The notes beneath the pieces are model-generated. The model did not search any database. It saw only the letters and a list, made by a program, of their open reading frames with translations, and was not told the DNA's origin. The translations under genes and the position numbers were made by a program. A stretch of 64,000 bases of DNA from Lepiota brunneoincarnata (taxonomy: Eukaryota; Basidiomycota; Agaricomycetes; Agaricales; Agaricaceae): the NCBI GenBank assembly GCA_023014365.1, contig JAEBUN010000001.1, forward strand, positions 1,364,001 to 1,428,000. The letters run 5' to 3'. Shown piece after piece: positions 46,724-63,629 of the stretch; within the stretch, counting starts at the first letter, position 1, and the number at the start of each line of letters is the position of its first letter.

Positions 46724-48749
46724 CATGGACGACCATACTAACCTCCATACTGCAACTCCCCAGACAACCTCGAGTGCCCGCCGATGGTTTCTCCTCTTCC
46801 TCTTCTGCATAGCCCAGTTCTTGGAAGTGTTCAACTCTTCTGCCATCTTCATCGCTCTCCCAGCCGCATCGTCAGCCCTGCATATGACAGCTCAGGAGGG
46901 TGCATGGCTTATCGCGTCCTATCAACTCACGTTTGCGTCATTCCTCCTTGTGGTTGGTTTTCTCACCCTAATTTACCCCCCCAAAAAATGTGCTAAGCAA
47001 CTCTATTCAAGAGCGGCCGAATAAGCGACGTGTACAACCCTAGTATGTCCCGCTTTCTCTTTCCATGCACCCGTTGACCCCGGTAATGTAGAATATGTGT
47101 TCCTCGCTGGCTTGGCCTCCTTTGGCCTCCTCTCCCTTGGTTCTGGATTCAGTAACAACACAATCGGTCTCCTGGTGATAAGGGCATTTACGGGCCTCGG
47201 TGCGTCCAGTTTGCAGATCCAAATGTCCAGGAACTCGTGTTCCTAATGCCGGAAGCATAGCTGCGTCCACCACCATACCATCCGCCCTTCATTTGATCGT
47301 CAATATGTTCACTTCACCACAAGAACAGGCTCAGGCTGTCGCGGTTTTCGGCGCAATGGCTGCTATTGGAAATGGTACGCGGCATAGCATACTCAAACCA
47401 TGGTCCCGCTCATTTTGATGGTCCTGCAGTGCTTGGCCTGATCCTTGGCGCGATACTGGTCCAATTCGCGACGTGGAGATGGGTCTTCTGGATCGGCGGT
47501 GTTGTCGGCCTACCCGTCTCAGTACTATGTCTCTTTGTCATCCCGAACCGTGTAGGGGGTGAACATAGGCTAAAACCGACAAATGTCGATCTTATTGGGT
47601 TCGGCTTCGTGACGAGTACAGTGTCTCCTTTACATTTTCAAGTTTTTCCTTTTGAGGTTTAACGCAACCCGCCCAGGTGCACTTTTACTGCTCATCTTTG
47701 GAGTGACGTCGGGATCTAGCTTGGGATGGAACACTCCCGACTTTATCGCGCCCTTTGTGATCTCTATCCTACTCATCCCAATCTTCCTTTGTTGGGAACG
47801 TAGTCTCCCAGCAGAGCGTGCTGCACTGTCAGTTTTTTGTAATTCCCCAAGATATTCCATTTCTGAACTCCATTCACCCCTTCACAGACCTCCTCGAATC
47901 TGGTTCTACCCCAACTTTTCCATCATCACCGTGATATCTCTAACCCCATTCTTCTGGTTCGCCAACATCTTCTACACATTCTCAACCACATGGCAAGTCG
48001 AGTTCCACTGGACCGCCCTCTCATCTGCCGTGCACTTGTACGTTTTTCCATATCCCACCATACACACACACATACACACAAACTAAACACCCCCCCAACC
48101 CAACAGCCTCCCTCTCGGGATCCTAATCACACTCGTCATCCCATTCGCAAGCCGTCTCCCAGACCGATTCTCGACCAAGTGGATCGTGCTTGCAGGTGAT
48201 GCACTGCTCATCTGCGCCTCGGCTCTACTCGCATGCTCGCACACCCCGCAAGACTACTGGCGCCTCACCTTTCCCGGGTTCGTCCTGGGAACCATTGGCG
48301 GCACGCTCGTCTTTTCCAGTACCAAGTGAGTTTCAGTAGTAAAGTTTAGTTGTGAAGGTCGTACTAAGTCACATGTCACACATACAGCATCACCATCTTC
48401 CGCGTCACGCCTCCCGAAATGGCCGGCACAGGTGGGTGCGGTGTACAATGCGGGTCTGCAGCTATCGACGGCTGTGGGGATCCCTATTATCACTGCTATC
48501 CAGGTTGGCGTCAATAACGGTAGAATAGATGATACGTTCAAGGGTCGCGCGGCGGGATTTTGGTATGTCCTAGCACTTGTTGCTCTACAGGCACTTGCGG
48601 TGGTTGTGTTTTACCGAGATCGGGGAGAGGCAGAGAAGGGAGGAGAGCGGAAAGAGGAGAAGAGTGATGGTGCGGATGCGGTTAAGATTGAAGGGAATGG
48701 TTTGAATGGTGGTGATAGGTCGTCGGATGCTAGTGGTGTTCAAGTATGA
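46724..48749 (+). CDS. MFS drug:H+ antiporter-like transporter (one frameshift)
   Basis: Starts MDDHTNLHTATPQTTSSARRW, then a first helix (FLLFLFCIAQFLEVFNSSAIF) and the EGAWLIASYQLTFAS helix. GRISDVYNP corresponds to the MFS signature loop 2-3. Further helices are LVIRAFTGL, LILGAILVQFATWRWVFWIG, ALLLLIFGVTSG, TPFFWFANIFYTF, LPLGILITLVIP, FVLGTIGGTLVFSSTN and FWYVLALVALQALAVVVF. The layout suits the 14-helix DHA2 group. The tail is hydrophilic. In the penultimate coding segment an extra G at about 48431 (between PPEMAGT and VGAVYNAGLQ) breaks the frame, and no intron can explain a one-base shift. It is either a sequence error or an inactivating mutation removing the last helices. Export of the locus product would be a natural role. 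Confidence 0.82.
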
Positions 48750-53158
<4,409 letters not shown>

Positions 53159-53369
53159 ACTCGCTGGTCTGCTTCTTTCTCACCACAACGACAGTGGTGT
53201 AGGAAGTTGACTTGTTTAATAGTTTCAGCCTTGTACTGAAATTTATGTATTGCATATAAATCTGTCAGGACAACGGTTTGTGCGTTGAGGCTGATGAGAG
53301 GGTTATGTAAGCGAAATGTATTACCTAATGATAGTCTACTAAGGACATATCCACCCGATGTCATACTCA

Positions 53370-54179
53370 CTATCTGTATCCTATTGCTTTGAGTATTTCT
53401 CCAATGCAGACCTCCTCATCTAATGTCTCTTCCCCACCTCCCTGCCCTGGATAGTAACCCTGATGATATCGCCTCAGAAAAGCATGATCCATGATTCTAA
53501 GGGAGTACACTGATTCGATCCGGGGGAGATTATGTGGCTATGTACATCCAGCTTATTCACAGAAGCATGAGCAATGGATTGGTGACATACATTCTGGGTT
53601 GGATATGTCCCATCTGGAAAAGGGACTTCCTGATAACAATTCACCGAGCCAACATCAGCTTGTTGTATTGTATGACTAAGCAGAATGCCGGATCAGCGGA
53701 GGATCATATCCAGAACTGGGCATTACATACAATAGCGCTTGTACGGTCAACCCTAGTAAGGTGGGCCTCGAAACCATCAAATCTTTCATTCATTTTTGCT
53801 TCCATTCGATTCATTGCAGCCTGAAACCATTCAGGACCAACATCTTGCAGAGCGGTAGCTAACAGTGATGATCAGTAATGTCTGGCCTCATTTCGAGAAT
53901 CGCTATTGTCCATACCTGCATTCCTTCGCTGATACAACTGTGTGCTGATATTCAATGGCTGCAGAAACCTCTGCATCTGTGATGGTGGCTCCCGACTCTG
54001 TCCATATTGTTAGGGATGCTCACTTGGTGAAGTTGGTGGGAGTGTGACATACGGAGGTTGCTAAGAATGTGTTGCATATAATGTGTTGCTCTGACAACAT
54101 CACTAGCACTTGGGGGGTCGGATGGCTCCTGGAGATGATCACTTATGCCAACAAGGGGAGCAGGGAGCGGGATAGGCAT
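53370..54179 (-). CDS. Basidiomycete hypothetical protein with coiled coil
   Basis: The minus strand exons read MPIPLPAPLVGISDHLQEP, then ESGATITDAEVSAAIEYQH. DVGPEWFQAAMNRMEAKM, an amphipathic helix that continues NERFDGFEAHLTRVDRTSA, follows. GSVNCYQEVPFPDGTYPTQN, and finally RIMDHAFLRRYHQGYYPGQG to the stop at 53370-53372, complete the chain. The order (short helix, coiled coil, VPFPDG-type strand, C-terminal YxxGYYPG helix) matches a widespread uncharacterised mushroom family I know only as hypothetical proteins. The exact 5' end is uncertain and may lie upstream toward 54575. It lies tail-to-tail with the GMC gene. Confidence 0.5.
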
Positions 54180-54230
54180 GGTGGTTAAGGGCGAGGTTCC
54201 AGTTTCTGTTATGGTCTCACCTGTGCCAGC

Positions 54231-54575
54231 TTAAATCATGATTGAAGAAAAAACTGGAACATTTGTCAGTCCATCCAAATATGGAATAACACTGCTACTG
54301 TAGTAGTTGACAATGGGCTGCTCGCAGCTTGCGCAACCTTCAGTTTCGGAAGATGAACTTCGGGACGGACTCGACGAACCTCGGATCAACACATGCGGAG
54401 CGCCCATTCTCGAACCGCCCAACCGTTCATCTACGGACTCGAAACATTCGGCCTCCTTCCCGCTTGCATTTTTACTCGTATAATAAACTCTAGGGAGCAG
54501 CAGACGTCTACACAAGAACTGCACGGACCGCGACCATTGAATACCATCTGCACGCAGAGCAGGATACATTTGCAT
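54231..54575 (-). other. Open stretch between the coiled-coil gene and the P450
   Basis: The minus strand encodes a Ser-rich stretch (IRGSSSPSRSSSSETEG) and, in an adjacent frame, GPCSSCVDVCC. The latter recalls the second half of a fungal Zn2Cys6 cluster followed by YTSKNASGK. The required cysteine spacing is incomplete and two frames are needed. It may be the 5' end of the neighbouring gene or a decayed transcription factor. Confidence 0.25.
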
Positions 54576-54778
54576 ACCCGCATTGATGTGTCACGTTGTT
54601 AATATTTGATTAAGACTGGAACGGGCGGACTTGGGGGTTCGAATGAACCTGGGACTTATATAAACGAAATGAGAGCCACGTTACAAACCCCCAGTAGTAA
54701 GGATTGGCATAGTTGATATCAGCACAAACAGTGAAGTTGTATTGTACCCCTCACACATCAACTTCACCTCCAGTGGCC

Positions 54779-57415
54779 TCAGCTCATCCTTACCCAAAGC
54801 CCACCATTGACATACATAGTCAAGTGGGTTTTCAGCCGAATCCTATCCCTACCCTGAGGTCCTGGGAGTCCAGCCCACTCCGGGTTCGGGAATGAGTCCG
54901 GCTGGCTGAGCCCCAGGTTCCAAACTGAAGGACGAGAATCGCTGAAGAAGGCGGATTATGAGGAATGACGCCTCGTTGTAGGCGAACTGCGGTACGATAC
55001 TTCTAAATTCCGATCGGGCACTAAGAGCACCAAATCAACATACCTGCTGACCGAGACAGATTCGAGGTCCTGCATTGAAGGGACAGAAGATAAAGGGGTT
55101 CGGAACGAGGTACTTGTGAACCCGTTCATCCAAGAACCTATCAGGGATCGAATTCCAGCGCTATTGTTGATTCATCATGTCAGAAATCTGAGCAGGAACA
55201 AATACAGTGGTCACTGTGCTTGCCATCAGGTCCCCACAAATCCGTTCGTCGATGTGTTAGGAACACCGAGTACACAAATCTAATACACAACCGTATGAGA
55301 ATTGAATTATCATCTCACGTCAGAAATGTCTCTTGCCTTGAGCCCGCCGGGACATATATAGGGCTTTTGGTTTTCTCCGTAGGAGCTAGAATAACTGGTT
55401 TCATTGCCTCGCTATATTTTGTCATTAAGGCGTCCTCATCTGTTACAAGCGGCTTACCGGCCATTAATGGGTCTGTAACAATCTCGTCAGATTCACTCGA
55501 ATAGACCGAACAGAGCTGATGCTTACACAATGGCATAGAGACGTAGGACCTCTGCAGAAATGGTCAGGGCTCTTGATGCCAGCTGAGCCAGTGGAACGTA
55601 CCGTTTAAGAAAGCCCGAAGGAACTTCATCTCCCTGATATCACTGGCAGTGGGGGCACGATGGGGGCCAACCTGGGTAAGAATCTCTTTCCGCAAACGGC
55701 GGTGCATCTCCGGATGCTCAATGATCATGTAGAGCGAGAAAGTTAATAGGGCAGCCGTCTGTACCAGCATGTTCAACAATTGTTCGGACTTTAAGATAGG
55801 TGACGTACGGTATCACGAGCAGCAACGAGCAGATTAAGGAGCTGAAATCCCGCATACCATCATTCCGTCAATTACGCGTTTTAAGACCGGAAGAATTGCA
55901 TGAACAAACCTCGTCCTTAATTATCTTTCGGTCTACCAGAAGCATTAGAAATACCGTCTTTGGGGATAAAGTCGCAAGACACTCACCCGATGTTTGGCTA
56001 AACAGATATTGCAACAGTGTTTCCGAGGTATCCTCCGATCCACCCCCGGCGTCCCTTTCTCTAAAACCCTTCTCCATAAAGGGTTCTATAAACCGATGTA
56101 CTTCATCGCGGTATGGCACGACCACATCTCCCCACATCTCCTTCAACGGCCAGAGAGCCCCGAGTTGGGCTCGACGGGCCATGTGGCCTAGACCGATCAC
56201 GAACGCTTCGACGAATGTATTCGAAGGATGATTCATAAAGGAGGCAGGGTTGGGCTTTGCAAATGGAGAAGGGGGTGAAGGGTAGGGCAGGCCTGCAGCA
56301 AGGGAATGCACGTCACTTTTGAAAAGGAAGTCAGTGGCAGAGTCGAGAGTGAAGCGAGAGGCGAGATCCTGTCATTAATTTTGTAGCTCAGAAAACATAT
56401 TGTCCAAGCCGAAAGTAATTGAACTGACCTGGAAATCGACAGGGTATCCTTCCGCCAGGCGATCCTTTGCTCGTCTAAGAGCATCCTCCGTGTGGCGATC
56501 GAAAACTTCGAAGTCGGTGATACGGTCTCGAGAAAAAAATGGGCGTGTTATTGAACGATGGAATCTAGCAACATTCATGAGAGAGCAATCCACCGGTAAT
56601 GATATATCGAATAAACTGACTTCCACAACTCCCCTAGCAGATGCCAAGGCGCCATCAGCGTCTACCGGGGTAGTCAGGTAATAAGAACAGACCATCCGAG
56701 TTGAATATTCCGGTTCCCATCAGCGAGTTTCCTTGTGTGTAAGAAATGGGTCCTGCGAGATAGTCTGTTAGATCGGAGGGGTGTTTAGTTCACCCCGTTA
56801 AGCATTAACCTTTCTCAAACGATTCAAACTCTGTGGAAAGCATAGCCTTTTCCAAATCGTCATTGAATGGATCCGGGGTAGGTTGTTATGCCTTACTTTG
56901 ATGTGTTCCGGCTCAGTGGTGAAGTACTAAAACGATCCATTCGAGTTGGGTCTCGCCGACAATCACATGGCAGCACTTACTCGTTCATCCAAGCCGACGC
57001 TGAACCTGAAGGCGTTTCCATACTTTGAGCACCATTTCGCAAACGTTTGAGCTAAATAACGAGTCATTCTGACCATGCACGGCATAGGATACCGTTTATG
57101 GAACGAACCTGGATAACCATTTACGAGCTCTTGGGTGAGGGAGGCGATAACTTGGGTATGTTTCTCTTTGATATGAGGTGCTAGGACAGCTCCTTTGGTC
57201 CTAGCAATCTGAGCGTTTTTGTACTCATCGTACCAGGGCTGAGCAACTATGTAGCCCACGCGCACGGCAATACTAGAGATGGCCAGGGTCCACTTCGGCA
57301 GAGTGACAGCCAGGACATTGCAGCCGAACAACAGGGTTGCATAGACGACCGCGCAGGGAATGAAGAAACGGGCTGAGAAGCGGACGATGTATTCCAGACC
57401 TGGAGCGTTTACCAT
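54779..57415 (-). CDS. Cytochrome P450, CYP63-like (two frameshifts near the 3' end)
   Basis: Microsomal haem monooxygenase. The start [18 protein letters not shown] leads into membrane-anchor helices. Downstream exons give [74 protein letters not shown] and the I-helix [13 protein letters not shown]. They continue with the ExxR in EVLRLYAIV, the YVPAGS strand, [17 protein letters not shown] and the haem-binding [12 protein letters not shown]. The final part is [14 protein letters not shown]. The intron after GPD appears to be GC-AG (GCAAGC). Extra bases near 55145 (FDP/DRF) and near 54905 ([13 protein letters not shown]) break the frame. The tryptophan usual before KFHRS is not seen. Probable role: tailoring hydroxylation in the metabolite locus. 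Confidence 0.85.
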
Positions 57416-58308
57416 TGTTGCTGATGACAGAACGGACAATAGATGAGGAGGAACGTTGAAATGTTGGATGATGATACGGCGACTGGCGAGGTCGTGTTGT
57501 AGTTGGCTATATATGTGGCAAGCCTTGTCACGAAGGGGGGTGACATCAAACTGCGCGTTACCTATCAATACTATTGGCTAAGATAGTCAGGCATCACGAA
57601 GTAGTTCTGCCACGCGCAGGCTTTCCATCAAATGCTTCCAGCTCTCAGCTTGGGAATCACTCCCAGTAGCTTGCGAATATCAGTGCTCCAATAAATGACA
57701 TTACTGACATCTGCAGACTTGACAGGGCAAGTCAGTGCCTAAGTTGTGCGCCCAGAGACGCTGGTATCCTCATGTGTTGATCATCTCTACGTGGACTCGT
57801 CGATGTCATGGGTGTCGGTATTAGGGACTTACTGGTGATGGTTACTCACGGAGGTCCATCCGTATATTGTTACTCGGTAAGAGCGCGATGTCCACAGATG
57901 CCGACACACCATGACTTACTCGCAAATACACAAGCATTCATCTCGCTGTAGTTGAAGAGACGAACCTGTATAACAAATTCCGCTGGATGTCCGCTCGAAG
58001 TCAGCTCTGGGGGAAGAAGGTAGGATCCATTCCCCATCAAATTAGGTCCTCTACACTGTATTCATCCCAAGCTAGATAGCCGTACGATCGTCCGAGATGG
58101 TACCAATGCTCCCGATCGTGCTATTTGAACGGCGTCTTTGAGAGACATGATTCGGACAGAATCTCCAGATAGTGCCTCTGGGATCACAAATGACAGAGTA
58201 GTCACTACGCACCACATTTGACCGCGCTGCTAAGGGCTCCTAGACCCGAGGTACAGCCTCACTGCGTTTCGATGTCCAGCTTCAATTGATATTATATTCT
58301 GCTTTCAG
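57416..58308. other. Intergenic region upstream of the P450
   Basis: No supported gene. A few + strand stretches (for example around 57960-58020) could be upstream exons of the following reading frame, but no start could be fixed. Confidence 0.35.
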
Positions 58309-59251
58309 AATCTTTGTGCAGTCCCCGCTGATCTAGAGGCGCCTGTTGACGATACATCGAAAAATAAAGAGGGCGCCGAGCTATCAACTAAAGAGGACTA
58401 TATTAACGTAACCTGGAACCCCGCCTTCTCGAGTCGCGGTGCTGCGAGACCCTTCTTCCAAGGCTTTCTGGACGTTCAGCACGACTTGACCGCCCTACAC
58501 GATAGGCTAGAGTATGAGCAAGCAAATAACACGACAATATCCGTAAGGTTGACTTTGAATCTGTATATGCTACCCCATTCGTGCTTCACTTCTGGCCAGT
58601 TGGACTGTTCGGATATAGGATTTCTGAGGACCCACATGCAAGGCATGTTCGCATCTGAGTACTAATTGTGTTTGTCCTGTTGTTTTTCTCCTGGGAATGA
58701 TACGCTGAGAGCCCTCTACATACACTAGAACCGTCATCGGATTTTTGAACTGGGCTCCCGTCAATCATTACTGGTGCACTCGTATTAATTGTTGAGCTGA
58801 CGTACACTTACGCCCGATTAACAGTGCCTGCTGGCTTTATACGCAGTGACGGATTACTTCGATAGTCCGCACCCGTATCTCGTTTCACCCCGTATTCGAC
58901 GCTGGAAACGTAACCCTCTTCACACCCTCCATGACTATGCCCCGCGTGCACTCAAGGTCGTCTACCCCCTCACCTTCACTTGCCAAGCCGGCGGTTCAGT
59001 ACTCCAATTTGTCATGAGCCCTCGTTCAAGAACCTATGCTAGACAAGTATAAAATATCTACGGCACTGGGGTTCATCTTGAATGTCATATCCCTCCCGAA
59101 CCAGCTACTTAGTATCTATGAATCAAGTACAACATTGCATGGAGCTGAGATCGCATATGGGGCAGGTCTCCTAATATCCATGGTAGATGCTTTGCAGGCT
59201 GTGAAGTATAGGAATGTGAAAAGCTCTGGGCTAGAAGAAGCGGGGGAATGA
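58309..59251 (+). pseudogene. Unrecognised membrane-protein-like gene, fragmentary
   Basis: After a TTTCAG acceptor the frame reads NLCAVPADLEAP, then WNPAFSSRGAARPFFQGF. In another frame it continues FESVYATPFVLHFWPVGLFGYRISEDPHARHVRI. After a further break comes TDYFDSPHPYLVSPRIRRWK, the segment ending MSPRSRTYAR, and, after an apparent extra base near 59044, KYKISTALGFILNVISLPNQ. The chain ends in an amphipathic stretch and the stop at 59249-59251. Two or three hydrophobic helices are suggested. I cannot name the family or find the start codon. It may be a decayed gene or one with unrecognised introns. Confidence 0.4.
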
Positions 59252-60009
59252 GGACATCCGCAACCCTAAGTTGCATGGTCTTTCACTATCATTAGTCAAG
59301 CAAAGGGCCTTGAGTATTATGCATGAGATTTTGTCATGCGTGGCACTTCAACTAACAACCAGGGTCTGTGTTAGTTTCATCTACATCATTGCTGCTCCAC
59401 CTTCAGCGCAATTCTTGTTAATGTCGTTAAACTGACCTTGTTTCCCAGCTCCAAGTACTATTGTCTCGTTCTGTGCACTGTCGTAGCGGTCGATGTTCGG
59501 TTTCACTGACCTCTGGCCTGTCCTAGTTATATGGTTTCTAAACGAAAACAATGGCGGAGCGGCATCAGAATCGAGTGGTAGAAAGCTCCACGCAGCGAAC
59601 ATATGCAGGCACCAAGTCCGGCGTAAATTGCTTTATGTAGATTCGTAGTTACATAGTCACTGTAAAAATCTTGTGCTCCTTGCAAGTGGTGCTCTTGACG
59701 CCAGTATATTGGTAAGCGGGCGGCTATACATATTGAATGTTGATCAGTCATGCAGTCTACAATTCAAGTGTAACCGTGGGCTTACAACAATCCCTCTAAT
59801 ATGCATACATACAGTCCGGTAGCAGAACACTTAACGTGTTCTATTATGTCCCTTTTGGTATAATAGTTACTGGCGGCGCTGGATGACAATGCTTACACCA
59901 AGATGCACACAGTGACTAGCTGTAAAATTACTACTTGGACAGAATTGGAGACTAACATACACAGATACGGTGCTCATATGGAGTGACAATACTAAGAGTC
60001 TATGGGGCT
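59252..60009. other. Intergenic region
   Basis: No gene is visible; only short frames on either strand. Confidence 0.4.
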
Positions 60010-63000
60010 CTACAGACCATAGTGTACATAAGGAATCCAAGCTAGAAGAGCGGATTCTGTGTCAGGCATCGACCTCCGAAACTCCTGGATTGCATGATGA
60101 AGCGCAAAAGCTGCATGTGATCCATTGATTCCTTTCCCTCCAGCCCGGGCTTCACATGCTAGCAACTCCTTATAAAATAGATCCGCAATCCTGGGAGCAC
60201 AATCATCCCTGATTGACCACATCGTAGCGATCACACTACGATACCCTGCTGCTAACATCCCGGCTGCCAGGTGGACTGCCTCTTCCGAAAGCTTTTCGTC
60301 TCCCCTGCTGGTTTGGCAAGCAGATAAGAAGGCTAGGTCCACATTCTTCAAGTTGGCTTCGATGATCGTCGACAGGTTGAGTGGGCCATCATGGAAGAAG
60401 AAACTGCTGTTCAGGGGATCGGTAGTGTCCTGTGTAGCATGACACGCAAGGTGAACACAGCTGTATGTTTGTATATTGGCCATTCCTGCTTCGACGTCGG
60501 CATGTTCTCCCTCCAAGGACAAGTGACGTACCCCATGCTCAGTGAGTTGCTTTTCAACAATCCGAATTTCGTCGGTGGTAGCTGGGATTGGACATTGACC
60601 CGGTGTGTTCGGCTGGCTGACCATGAACATTCCCTGCACACCCTCAGAAATCATGGGTGAATCACTGGCGCGCTGGATAAGGGCCTTGACAGAAGGGGCA
60701 TAAGAGGAAATCGCGAAGTCTGAGAGTTTTGGCCCATCTAATCGGTCATAGATGCCTGCGGCATGAAGAGGCAAAAATGTGAGGGGACCGGTGGGACACC
60801 ACCAGATCCTGGGCTTCTCCGTTGGGGTATCTGAAGACTGGAGAATAGTACATCAGCACCGAATCTACCAAGGACGATATATACTCACTGAATACCCCAG
60901 ACTTTCGATGATCGGTTTCACCACATCCACCCACAAGTCTTGCAAAACGGCCTTCATGGTGACTGCAGCTGGCTTTGAAAGGCGACCTCCTCGATTGTTG
61001 ATATTCTGAGCTCCGTCCTCGAGTCCAGCATCTGCACTGGCGTCAACTCTTATTTCCCCTTCACTTCCAGTCTCAAGTTCAGATCCCCGTGCCCGAAGGT
61101 TCGCATCAAGCAAGGTTTTCTGCAAGCGCCTGTGGAGATCGGTTGCTTTGGCGTAGGAAAGATGAGGCAGAGGAACGTGAATATACTTTTGAGCCTTGGA
61201 AAAGAGTGCGAGACAATCGCAACGTTCCTTGTCAACGTTTATGACAATTACGGGACCCGAAACTGGTAGGTCATCAAGCAAAACAGATGATGGCGTTGGA
61301 AGAAGGAACGTTTCGAAACCTGGAATTTCCCGCGCAGTCGCAAGGAGTCGGTCCCATTCCTTTGCGAGCTCAACATGTCGCTTTGCCTCGGCCTGCAAAG
61401 TCATCTTCGACTCCTGAGTTGCCCCTAAGTTGAAATCCTGTGGGACTGTGCGAGCGCCCGCTATCTCGAGAGATCTCGATACGTCCAAAATACAATCCGC
61501 AAGGCTTTGGTTGCGGATACGAAGGGAGCTGATCGGAGTACGCAAGGTGTTCAGCTGCATCCAGACAATGCATCTACCTTGCTCGAGCCACTCCAGAGCC
61601 GTTTCAGTCCTTCCGAGTGAAAATGCAACAGCGGCTGCCTCTATCGCAAGGTTAGAGATACCAGCAAGCTTCCTGTAGCGGCTCCTCACGGTTTGCTCCA
61701 AACCAGCAATCAGAGACGGCAATTCAATAGCCTTAGCATATGCATGTAATGATTGTTGTTGGTCATCGAGCCGACAGAGGTAACCCCACAGTCGGGCAGC
61801 AGTGAGGCGTACGGAAGGGGACCCAGTGGGAGTGTTGGCTGCGCGGCGGAAGCAGTCGAGGGCTTGAATCAAGTCTCCATCATCTTCAGACCCCGAGCGG
61901 GCTACGTATGATGCTCCAAGATTCCCGAGCAGGAGGGGAGATTCCGGATGGTCAAGAGGGAGTGAGATCAACAGGCTTTCCGCTGTGTGGATATCGCTTC
62001 CCGGATATCTGCTCGGTCTCCTGTGCATTTGAACCGAGTCTGGAACGAATCTCCAAGACTGCTGAGTCTGGCAGGCAGGTCCGGGTCGCCAGCGGGGAGT
62101 GAGTTCAACAGATTTCTGTTGCACAGAAATTGCTTCTCGGATATCTGCAAGATCTTCTGTGCGTGCAAACAGCTCTTAGAAGTGAAATTCCAAGGTTGTT
62201 AAGCCTGCCGGGCAGTAACGCATAGCCAGGAGGAGTGAGTTCAATAACTCTCTGCCCCACCGATACTGCTTCCTGAATATCTGCTATGTCTCCCATGTAA
62301 TGGAAACGTCTTGAGAGCGAGATTCCAAGGTTGTTGAGCGTACTGGGAAGTTCAGGGTGGTCAGGTCGGGCAAGCGTAACGGCCTCCTGGAGATTAAATA
62401 TTGCTTCTTGAATATCCACAAGCTCTCCCGTATGTACAAACCGAGCTTGGAAAGAAAATCCAAGATTACGGAGCAGGCCCGGTAGGTTTGAATGGCCAGG
62501 AGGGGTGAGTGAAACAGCCTTCTGCATCACAGATATCGCCTCTTGGAGATCCCTAAGGTCTCCTTTACGCTCAAAACAAGTTGATAACGAGATTCCGAGA
62601 TTGTTGAGCAAGCCAGGCAAGGCTGCATGGTTAGGGGAGATGAGCTTAACAGCTCTCTGCTTTGCGGATATCGCATTCCTCCAGACTTGCAAGGTCTCCC
62701 GAGCGGTTGAATTGAGTTTGGAAAGAACCCCCGAGATTGCTGAGTATGATAGGAAGGGTTGAGTCATCAGGTGGAATGAGCTCAACAGCTCTCTGCTGCA
62801 CAGATATCGCCTCCTGAACTGTCCTGCAAGGTTTCCTGTGTGATTGAATCGAGTGTGGAATGCAAGTCCTAGAACGTCGAGACTGTAGGGCAAGAGTCGG
62901 CCGCCAGGAGGAATGAGCTCGATAGCTTTCTGCAGCCATGGATATCGACGCCTGAACATCCTGCAGTAGTCTCCTGCATGCATAAACCGAGTGTGCAGCA

Positions 63001-63629
63001 GGTAATCCGAGATGAGTAAGTCTGTTGGGCAAATCCGCATCATCAGGATGGGTGAGTTCGACAGCTTTCTGTATTACAGATATTGCCTCGTGAATACCCG
63101 TAATGTCTCCCGTGAGTTTGAATCGAGCTTGGAGTGAGTTTCCGAGTTCATCAAGCCTGTCAGGCAGGTCTGCATCACCAGGGAGGAATGAGCTCAACGA
63201 CTTTCCGCCTTGTGACTATCGCCTCCTGAACATCTGTAAGGTCTCTCGTGTGGGAGAATCGAGCTTGGAACGAATTTCCAAGGTTTGTGAGCATGGCGGG
63301 TAGCTCTAGATTGTCGGAAGGGACGAGCTGAACGGCTTGCTGGCAGCATCGATATTGACCTTTGTAATATCTGCAAGGTCTCCTGTGCGTTTGAACTGAG
63401 CTGTGAACCATTTCGCCAGCTCGTCGAGAATGATGGCCAGTTGCTCAGGGTTGGCGTCGTGAACGAGCCCGAGGAGTCTCTGCATCTCAGGCATCGACCC
63501 CTGATTATCTTTAACATCGTCGTTTGTGAATGTATTTAACTGACTCACGTATTCATCCATTAAGGGTATGTCCTCAGGCGTACTGATGTCTGACGTATTG
63601 TTTTCCACTTCATGCAGATCAGATGGCAT
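60010..63629 (-). pseudogene. TPR-CHAT protein (caspase-like protease fold), TPR half frame-disrupted
   Basis: The C-terminal half is in good order. 62000-60890 encodes a helical linker, then an intron, then the CHAT domain beginning RIWWCPTGPLTFLPLHAAGIYD. The catalytic histidine is in CVHLACHATQ and the cysteine in LAFLSACQTSRGDEKLSEE. WSIRDDCAPRIADLFYKELL and the C-terminal WIPYVHYGL follow. Both residues of the dyad are kept. The N-terminal half (63629-62000) is an array of about 43-residue TPR-like repeats (LPGLLNNLGISLSTCFE, GDLRDLQEAISVMQKAV). These repeats shift repeatedly between two reading frames: about 63350, 63010, 62960, 62930, 62830, 62690, 62170 and 62030. The CHAT half alone could be translated. 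CHAT-TPR proteins act in proteolytic immunity and death pathways; the role here is inferred. Confidence 0.75.

Noticed and set aside
54400..54600. Zn2Cys6 transcription factor on the minus strand
   Set aside because: GPCSSCVDVCC is suggestive, but the first cysteine half is absent at the right spacing and two reading frames are needed.
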